From Sciurus carolinensis (Eukaryota; Chordata; Mammalia; Rodentia; Sciuridae): 64,000 nucleotides of DNA. Shown here one piece after another: positions 56,795 through 64,000 of the stretch (its first letter is position 1; each line of letters starts with the position of its first letter). Under the pieces are notes generated by a model. That model had not been told where the DNA came from, ran no database searches, and saw nothing but the letters and a program-made list of their open reading frames with translations. The DNA lies in contig NC_062214.1 of the NCBI RefSeq assembly GCF_902686445.1, forward strand, positions 40,433,454 through 40,497,453. Reading direction: 5' to 3'. The position numbers and the translations under genes were made by a program.

Positions 56795-58855
56795 TAGCAT
56801 TGATCTCATTCCTAGCAATAAGGTACCTCCTTTATAGTAACAGAGTATACAGATACACAGAAAGATGGATAATGCTAGTTGTTATTGTTTCGAATTTCTG
56901 CCTTTCTGTTTAATTTTAGGGAAATTGAGTTGAAAACAATGCCAATTTAAGTCAAACACCATCTGAATTTCAAAGTGGTTTTGTTAGACTCGTCTTCATA
57001 TTTTTTGAGCCAACTTTGCATATCTAAGTTGGGGTCAGATACTTTTCTTTCTCTGGTTTTCTCTGGGGACAAACAGTAGTAGAACAACTGAAGTATTAGT
57101 GGCCTCGTCTACTAATACTATGTGTCTACTAATACTATGTGCTTCAAAATTTGTTATGGGAAACCTGAGTGGATGTGGCCCAACCTAGGAGCAAGCAAAA
57201 CTTAACAAGTGGTTCTGAAGAGTAATTCCATTTTCCCTCCAATACTTCCAAGAATCAACTGTGAATTCATGATTGAAGAGTTAGTTATCTCCTTTCTTTG
57301 AGTAGTGATATTTCAAGTGCTCAAAACATTCAATCTTCAAAGTTAGAGAAAATAGACCCCAAAATAACTATTTGATTTAGTTGTTCTCAGTCACACTGGT
57401 TTTGTTGAGCAGAATGAAGTGAGTTAGGCCCAACCTTTCATGTGGTGAAGTCTGCTGTTCAATGCAGCTTTAGCAACCAAATTGAGGGGCACCCTTAGGA
57501 TGTGTTCATGGAATCTGCTCTGTAGAAAAAATTCAGTTCTTACTGTTGTTAGTCCTTTTGTTTACAATCACAGGTGTGCTGTGCACTTAAAAAGTCTAAA
57601 AAATAAAAATATTTGATAATCCTTCTTTTGAAGTCTGATGTCTACAGTATAACCAGCTTTCATAGAAGTTACCTTGCACAGAGATTTTAACAATAAAATG
57701 CTAGTTTAAACACAGGGGTCTTAATCAGTGTTTTCTAATATGTATACGGATATGGAAAATATAATTATAAGGATGTTAGACCCTCTTTCTTGCTGTCACA
57801 GCACACAGCTGGAAATTGCTTATTATTAGCTTGCAAATCCTGCAGGAAAATACAGAATTATTTTTAGTACTCAGCAAATTTATCGTGGTAATTATGGGTA
57901 CTCACATCACTTCCGGAATGTGCCAGTCCTATATCTTTATTCTCCATGTCAAGAAGAAAGTTTTTATCACTTGTGTACCCTGAATATTGATTTCTGTGAT
58001 CACTGGGAATCAAAAACGCTTTTCTGCTAATGCTGTGGGTGACAATAGCCATTTTGCAATGCAAATTGTTTGGAAGGCTAGGTGACTGTGGGTTTTTTAA
58101 ATCCCAAAAGCAGGTAAAGTGAAAAAAGAATTACCTTGTTTTTTCATTGCCAAATGCCCCAACCTGCCTGCATCTGAAGTCACACATTTCTTCCTGTGAC
58201 AATTTGGAATAGTGCCCCTGGTTCCATTAAAAACCAAATTCTCTCCTGTACTCGGGATTCCACCTATCTTACTGGTATTCAAAAACCTCCCTCTAACAGT
58301 CACACTTCATCTGGCTGATGTGGTCTGCATCTGCTCTCACTAGTCTACATGCATGTATTCACAACTCTGATCTTGAATGGATTGACCCCCTCAGTGGCCT
58401 CATTCACTGCAGAAATCCTCAAAGATGACCATGTTACTCCTCTGTACTTTCTGTCCTCCCAATCTCCCCTACGCCAACTCCACTGGGCTTCCAAATCCAT
58501 TAGTCATCTTTATAAACGTCATCTCCATCTAATATTTCTTTTTTTTCCAATCATAGGATTCATTAAAAATGAATACGCCCATACAACCACATGCTTAGGA
58601 GTCCTATGTCATAACAGATGACAGTTGAAATTACTGCAGTTGAGTCATTACACTACCAAGAAAGAGCATCCTGGGAAATGCAAAGGTAATAAGTGAGACC
58701 CCCCATTACAAACAAGACAAAGGAAGACGAAATATTTCTTTAGGTTTAAAGCACTGGAGTCATTATATACTCAATTGTATAATTTCATTTTGTAAACTCA
58801 ACTTCCAGAATACTGAAATCAAACCAGTTTTCACCATTTCCATTGGATTTCCAAA
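56795..58855. other. mostly unique DNA; possible L2 text at 58340-58520
   Basis: No gene recognised. A perfect 17-bp tandem duplication lies at 57108-57141. The C-rich segment near 58380-58500 has the flavour of L2 coding sequence (for example GATGACCATGTTACTCCTCTG) but I cannot place it firmly; a 90-codon frame at 58349-58621 overlaps it. Confidence 0.35.
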
Positions 58856-58859
58856 TCTA

Positions 58860-58935
58860 TCAGTACCCAGACACCTTATCATTGTCACCAAAACCTTCCT
58901 TCTTCCAAATCCATTGGTTGGTCAATTCTTTGTTT
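58860..58935 (+). repeat. L2 LINE coding-region fragment
   Basis: CATTGTCACCAAAACCTTCCTTCTTCCAAATCCATTGGTTGGTCAATTC matches the L2 reverse-transcriptase region ('ggtcaccaatgacctccatg...aaatccaatggtc'). Confidence 0.65.
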
Positions 58936-59006
58936 GTTTTGTTTTGTTTTATTTTGTTTTTCCTCTTTGATGTCTCTTGTTGAAACACATTTTTTTTTTT
59001 TTTTTA
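58926..59006. repeat. (GTTTT)n and T18 simple repeats
   Basis: A short GTTTT-like run (58929-58961) and a T run at about 58990-59006. Confidence 0.8.
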
Positions 59007-59159
59007 GTCTTTTATGACAGCATGTTCTCCTGGTATTTTATTGAGAATTTATTAAAAAGAGTGTTAACTAATAATTTAAGAGGGTATAATAATTATATAT
59101 CCTCATTTAAAGAATGTATTAGCCAGGTAATTGAAAATTGAGAGAAGAGTTTGTTAAGG

Positions 59160-59640
59160 TGTTATTGTGGCAACAACTACACAGGACAGCAACCGCCTTG
59201 AGGGAAGAGGGCAGAATATTTCAAATGTAGAAGTTTTGAGAAGGGCACAGAGAAGCTGAAACTCTCACCTCTGAGGAGTGACTGCTTCCTGGGTAGAACT
59301 TAGGTTTGGGGGCTGAGTTCTGGGCCCTGTGTGGCCAGGACCCTGCCATATGGAGTGAGTGGGCTTTGTTGGGGTGCAGATGTCAAGGAACAGAGTTCTG
59401 TGAAACTTACTGGGAAATTAGCAAGATAAAATTAACTACTGCTAAGAAAATGTTCCACCACTACCAGGGTGAAAAAGGAAGGCTGGAGTGAAGTTCAAGG
59501 GAAAAGTGCAGGTGCCAGCCTTGCTGGTTGCCCTCTCCCTCTAGCGCCCCCTAGAGCCAGAGTCTAAGCGGAAGTCCTAGCCAAGCACAAAGGTGAAGAC
59601 CCAGCCCTTATTGCAAAGCTAAGTGTTGTAGGGTAAGTTT
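59160..59640. other. G-rich segment, possibly an unidentified old repeat
   Basis: GC-richer than its surroundings, with a purine-rich composition reminiscent of an LTR or old LINE segment that I cannot name. It contains the CTCF-like motif at 59542-59560. A 61-codon frame at 59306-59491 is not convincing. Confidence 0.35.
59542..59560 (-). promoter_or_regulatory. CTCF-like binding motif
   Basis: On the minus strand this reads CTGGCTCTAGGGGGCGCTA, containing the full AGGGGGCGCTA core of the CTCF consensus with partial matches upstream. It is the strongest match to this motif that I noticed in the window. Occupancy is inference. Confidence 0.55.
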
Positions 59641-59734
59641 GAAAATGAGATCAATAACTTGACAACTAGCACTGTCTCCTCCCTCACTTGTTCCTTTTAA
59701 TTCTCTTTTCCTGAATCTGCATCAATTTTAACAC

Positions 59735-60535
59735 AAGTCACCATCTTCTACTGCAATAATGCAAGAGACTTTGAACTTGTCTCCTTACTTTCTCATTTGT
59801 GACCATTTCCCAAATAGTGTTCATGTGACATTAAAAAGTCAGGCAAATAATATGGAAGCTGCTTAAAATCTTCTAGGCACTACTCCTTAAATGTAAAAAT
59901 GAAATCCAGACTTTCTGTTATGATATACCAGGTCCTGTCTTAGGGGCCAGCAAACTTTCTGCAAAGAGTTAGATGTTAAGTATTTTAGGTTTTGCAGACT
60001 AGCCAGTCTCTGTCACAAGTACTAACACCTGAAATTATAAGATGAAAGGAGCCATGGGCAGTACATCAATTAATGGAAAGGCTGGGTCTCACTTGGCTTT
60101 ACTTATAGAAACAGTCAATGGGCCAGATTTTGCTGTGGGCCATAGTTAGCCTACCTCTGCCCTAAATGATCAGACCACTTCATCCATAACTTTCCTTCTA
60201 TCTCAGATTAATTGGTGGTGTTTGTGTCATTTCAGGTATTTTATGTACAGTGTCTCTTCTGTCTGAAATTTCCTGCCTTCAGTTCTGTGCATGGCTGGCT
60301 TTTGCCCATTACTTGCATTCACCATTTTGGAAAAATGGCTCACCTCTCTTGCCTGCCACTCCACTACCCTGTTCAGTTAATTGCAGAGCATTTGCAACTA
60401 TTTCATTTGCTCACTGTTGTATCATCTACCCTTTTCACTAGAAGAGGCAGAATGTTTTAAATCTCATCAACTATGCCTAGCTTATAGTTGCTGAGAATGT
60501 ATTTATGGGATGAATTAACTAAAATGTAGGGTTGT
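59735..60535 (+). repeat. L2 LINE 3' region, interrupted
   Basis: CACCATCTTCTACTGCAATAATGCAAGAG near 59742 and CTTCTAGGCACTACTCC-type text lie upstream of a MER20-like insertion. After it, CTAAATGATCAGACCACTTC, TCTTCTGTCTGAAATTTCCTGCCTTC, CATGGCTGG and GCAGAATGTTTTAAATCTCATC...GCCTAGCTTATAG continue in L2 order. Together with 58860-58935 this suggests one decayed L2 of more than 1.5 kb. Confidence 0.7.
59942..60159 (+). mobile_element. MER20-like hAT-Charlie element inside L2
   Basis: About 218 bp: AGGGGCCAGCAAACTTTCTGCAAAGAG, TAAGTATTTTAGGTTTTGCAGACTA, CAGTCTCTGTCACAAGTACT, AAAGGAGCCATGGGCAG, GGGCCAGATTTTGCTGTGGGCC and a GTTAGCCTACCTCTG end. Length and order match what I remember as MER20; the name should be checked. 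Confidence 0.8.
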
Positions 60536-60539
60536 GGTC

Positions 60540-61625
60540 TTTCTAATAGTTTTTTCCTCAATCAATTTGAAGTAAATCATTCAAATTGACATCCTAGTTT
60601 GTTACTGATTCTGCCTTGCTTTTGGTGTTTTGTCAGTTGATCAACCAATGAGGTAATCAGGAAAAAATTCACCGAATGCTTGGTCTGTGAACATATTCAG
60701 TTAGGTCCTGAGAGGCATGTCACAGTGCTCTGTATACATATACTTTGCTCTCCAGAATCTTGACATTTTCTTTGACTTCACAATTCAGTACAGATGTATA
60801 TATGTAACAGAATGCTTGCTTTTAAAATTCTAATTGTATCAACACATAGAAGCATATCTATTGTTGGCAAAAGATGTACAATTATTCACATTAGATGATT
60901 TAGATGAATTAAATGATATCCACAGTCCCTCTGCACTACTCCTGTTGTCTAACTGCTGAAACCTCCTTGTGATCCTTTGAAAGAAGGTGTCATGCTGTAA
61001 TTTGAAGAAACGTCTGGCTTTCTGTGTCTTCAGGTGGTAGCCATTCTCTATTGCTACAATGTGGAGATGGGAGTGGGCAGAAAACTTGTTCTGCAAACAC
61101 CTGAGACAGCACCAAGGTTTGCAAACTGCAGCTCAAGTTCTTCACCTCTTCACAATCTCAGGAGAGAGATCTGTTCTGACATCGTGTTTAATACTAAACT
61201 ATTGTAATCAAGTTCTGTCAAGGTTGAGAGACGTTCGTTACCTAGTAGAAAATATCTATTGGGATTCTGGCTGCTGAAAAAGGTTTCACCTTTTGCCTGA
61301 CTTCCCCTGCAGTCTTAGAAAATTTTCATTTACAGGGCAGATTACATATCAAATCCAATGTCCCTCAAGTCTCCATTTTTACCCAGCCTTTAGCATGCTC
61401 ACAAAACTTGTCATGGGTGGAAAGGAAAGGGAACAATAGTTCTGTTCCATTTTCTGAAGAGGGACTCTGGTTTGGGACCAGGAACGCAGGTACCTTTGAA
61501 TAATATCTTTCTTCATCCCCCAGGATTCTATGCTTTCTTGCAGAAAATCCTCTACCCTCTCCTAGTGCTACATTCCTGAGCCTCCTGGGGCACCTTTGTG
61601 CTCCTTTATGCCATGGGCATTTTGT
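60540..61625. other. unique DNA, nothing recognised
   Basis: A minus-strand 85-codon frame (60839-61096) and a 72-codon plus-strand frame (61059-61277) have no recognisable domain. No repeat recognised. Confidence 0.35.
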
Positions 61626-61631
61626 GATCAA

Positions 61632-61697
61632 CCCCCCCCCACACACACACACACTTGTGTGTGCATGCCCATGTGCACACACACGTGCAACACACAC
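61632..61697. repeat. C9 plus (CA)n/(TG)n hairpin-prone tract
   Basis: A C run leads into CA repeats, then TG repeats, then ATGCCCATG and CA repeats again, giving self-complementary alternating purine-pyrimidine DNA. Confidence 0.9.
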
Positions 61698-61737
61698 CTT
61701 GTGGAAGATACTTCCTCTGCTACTCTCGTTGTTAAAT

Positions 61738-61972
61738 AATGACCGTGGTACTCCTTATCTATAGAGGATATGTTCCAAGACCTCTACTGGATGTCTGAAA
61801 CCTTGGATAATTCTGAACCCTATCCTTTTATATTATGTTTTTTTTTCCCTATCCCTACATACTTACAATAAAATTTAATTTATAGACTAGGTGCAGTAGG
61901 AAATTAACAATAACTAGTAATAAAATGGAATAATTATAGCCATATAATTTAATAATAAAGTTTTGTGATTAT

Positions 61973-62022
<50 letters not shown>

Positions 62023-62460
62023 AATATCTTCTTATGCTTTTCTTATCTTTCTTGTGATGATGTGAGAGGATACATTGTCTTTGGGGTGAGATGAAGTAAG
62101 ATGAAGACAAGGTAGGCCTTGAGATGTAGGGTTAGGCTGCTGTCTAAGGGTATACGTGGTACACGCACTGAGATACTGCAAAGTTGATGTGATAACTAAG
62201 ATCACTACTAAATGACTTAGGAGGGTCAGTACTGGGGGAGGGGTGTGTACAGAAAAAAGGGATGATTTATGGCTGGAATGGGAGGGAAGCATGAGAACAT
62301 GGAATTTTGTCATGCCAGTTTCTGTCACACTGCTCAGAATGGCACATTGTCTAAAATTGTGAATTGTGTATTTCTGCATTTTTTCTTTTAAAATTTTCAG
62401 ACCACACTTGACTGTAACTAAAATCACTCAAAGTGAAACTGAGGATATGGAAGAAACTAT
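61738..62460 (-). mobile_element. Tigger-type transposon remnant, about 720 bp
   Basis: GGATATGTTCCAAGACCTCTACTGGATGTCTGAAACC near the left, CTTGTGATGATGTGAGAGGATA in the middle, and CTGTAACTAAAATCACTCAAAGTGAAACTGAGGATAT near the right follow a non-autonomous TcMar-Tigger family in reverse orientation. The 131-codon minus-strand frame at 62032-62427 lies wholly inside it and is not a gene. Confidence 0.75.
61975..62021. repeat. (CT)n microsatellite inside the Tigger
   Basis: Perfect TC repeat of about 47 nt at the position where this Tigger family, as I remember it, naturally carries a short CT run. Confidence 0.95.
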
Positions 62461-62464
62461 TGTA

Positions 62465-63825
62465 ATTAAACTTTAAGTCAGGAGTTATTTTCTCACTGGA
62501 TATGACCTTAAAGACCCTCCTCTATTCTAAATGATTTTACTTCATAGATTGTTTTTCTACATATCCTATGGCCACTTGCTTAGACTTACCCAAGATACCT
62601 GTCAAAAATGTAATCTCCTGGGTCTCGCTAGGGGTCCTTCAGAGTTTCTGGGAATGGGAGACAAGTATATGTGCATTTTTAGAATGTTTTATAGTCTATT
62701 CTTCCTTAAGGTAAAGTTTGAGAACCTCTAGTCTATTCTGTAGATGTTTGGTATTATAGAAAGAAAGAAAATTACAGAACTCTGTTTGCCAGAATATTGC
62801 CTGTTAGCACTTGAGGTATTTGAGCTAGCATGGAATAGCTTTTTAAACATAATTATACTTTTATGTGTGTATGTTTTAGAACAAAACAAAAAGGTAATCT
62901 CAAACCAATGATTTCATTGCTATTACAGTTGAGGATAAGATTGAAGAAAAATAAATGTTTAAATAAAAATCCTAAGCAAATATAAATAAAAGGAATTTGA
63001 ATAGGTGAAGTGGTTCTACCATTGTTTTCAAATCCCTGTTCACCACTAATGAGCTGGGTCACTTCAGGTACATTTTGTCATGTGCTTTTACTCCTGTGAT
63101 GTACTCACAGAAGGCATTTGTACCTGTGATGAGCATCAATAACATGTCCTGTGCCTCCTCTTCCCTCAGGTCACAACAACTTGCTTAAGCAGTGGAGATG
63201 GCTTTTGCTAAAATTGTGATGTTATTTCCTTCCATGTCTACTTTCACCTTCCTCCTTCCCTATTCTTTAATATTTTTCCCTGCAACTTCACATTTCCCCT
63301 GGTTTGTACTGATCTGTTCAGGTCTGTGAACAGCCTTCACCCTCTTTTCTCTCTACTGCAAAGAAGAGCCATCTCTGTGGATCTCTTCATCAGGTGGACC
63401 ACTTGGTTCCAGACTTCTCAAGCTGGAGTTTATGAATCTGATACATGTAATAATGCTGATGTGCCAAATTAGGAAGCAACATGGTCACAGCCTAACCTCA
63501 GGGACATGATGCAGCAGACATGTCAATGTCCCCCTCGCACCCCTGCCTACTCCAAGATAGTGTAGAAGGACACTGCAGCCACTACTATCTGCATCCCTAA
63601 GACTGACATCTCTCTATCCCAGGGGCAGAACACCTGGCAAAATTCACGGTTAGGAGCAGCTCATCCAGTGACTCTCTGAAGATGATATATAAATATCCCA
63701 ACTTCCTGCTCCAGCTTGGGATCATTCCCGCATTGTACCTCAGTTTTTCCACACGTTCTGAGATTTTTCTACTAGGATTAAGCTCCATTTGCCTACTGAA
63801 TTGTCTGTCTTGACAGTAGACCTTT
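62465..63825. other. unique DNA; may hold the 5' part of an LTR-like repeat
   Basis: No gene recognised. Sequence from about 63480, including a TATA-like ATATATAAATATCC at 63686, may belong to the LTR whose 3' end is at 63961, but the boundary cannot be fixed. Confidence 0.35.
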
Positions 63826-63829
63826 CCTT

Positions 63830-63961
63830 GATTGCCTTTCTCTTCCCTGTTTCACTTCCTAATTCCATGATTGGTGCTTCCTGAGACAACCTTCCAAATT
63901 AACTACTACCTGTGAGTCTTTGTCTCAGGGTCTGCTTCTGGGAGAACCCTGAACTAAAACA
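63830..63961 (+). mobile_element. LTR-like 3' end, copy 2
   Basis: CTTCCTGAGACAACCTTCCAAATTAAC, GAGTCTTTGTCTCAGGGTCTGCTTCTGGGAG and CTGAACTAAAACA mirror the order at 32880-32998. The CA terminus is consistent with an LTR end. Confidence 0.65.
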
Positions 63962-64000
63962 TGTCACTGTCAATAGAAACTTCATCATGATGCAATGCCT

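Noticed and set aside
59942..60159. 8-nt target-site duplication around the MER20-like element
   Set aside because: The flanking octamers do not match convincingly once the element ends are placed.
61365..61697. 110-codon minus-strand frame
   Set aside because: Its N-terminus is the CA/TG repeat and the rest shows no domain; no start context or splice evidence.
62032..62427. 131-codon minus-strand open frame, the longest in the window
   Set aside because: It lies wholly within a Tigger-type non-autonomous transposon read in a non-coding frame; no transposase motif is visible.
1..64000. CRISPR arrays, operons, prophage or bacterial features
   Set aside because: The sequence is plainly mammalian; the regularly repeated motifs are microsatellites and SINE/LINE tails.

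Overview
The window is mammalian nuclear DNA with no gene that I can support. It is AT-rich, has no CpG island, and open frames rarely exceed 100 codons. The longest ones sit on transposon remnants or microsatellites. I found no convincing coding exon, tRNA, rRNA or snRNA gene. It is best read as a gene desert or the inside of a very large intron.

The repeats point to a rodent of the squirrel family (ground squirrel, marmot or tree squirrel). There are fused dimeric SINEs with a 7SL-derived B1-like left half and a tRNA-like ID right half, single ID elements, and young-looking L1 3' ends of a sciurid type. These lie on older layers shared by placental mammals: MIR, L2, MER5A, a MER20-like element, MER2, other Tigger elements, MLT1 LTRs and ancient L1 3' ends. 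Species-level assignment is inference.

Layout. 0-9 kb: mostly unique DNA holding an imperfect inverted repeat with arms at about 522-699 and 1690-1880, MIR and L2 pieces, a solo MaLR-like LTR and a hAT miniature element. 9.3-12.2 kb: a mobile-element cluster with a GAA/GAG tract, two L1 tails side by side (one with a textbook 5' inversion) and a second copy of the LTR. 12.2-18.7 kb: AT-rich unique DNA with a 120-bp direct duplication, a palindromic miniature element, MIRs and MER5A. 18.7-24 kb: L1 tails, an antisense L2 split by a TA tract, MLT1 and MIR. 24-28.4 kb: largely unique. 28.4-31.6 kb: dense repeats (L1 with target-site duplication, MLT1, B1-ID, MER2, B1, L1). 31.6-44.6 kb: unique DNA with an AP-1-centred palindrome, an L2 end, a Tigger, a B1-ID, a perfect 50-bp direct repeat, a compound microsatellite and a CpG-retaining segment. 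44.6-53.3 kb: mostly unique. 53.3-56.8 kb: ID, B1-ID and L1. 58-62.5 kb: a long decayed L2 interrupted by a MER20-like element, a CTCF-like motif, and a Tigger carrying a CT microsatellite. The end holds an LTR-like remnant.

No genes work together here. Most of the readable content is a record of transposition, plus a few candidate regulatory motifs. Repeat family names come from remembered consensus patterns, not from a database search; where the subfamily is uncertain I say so.
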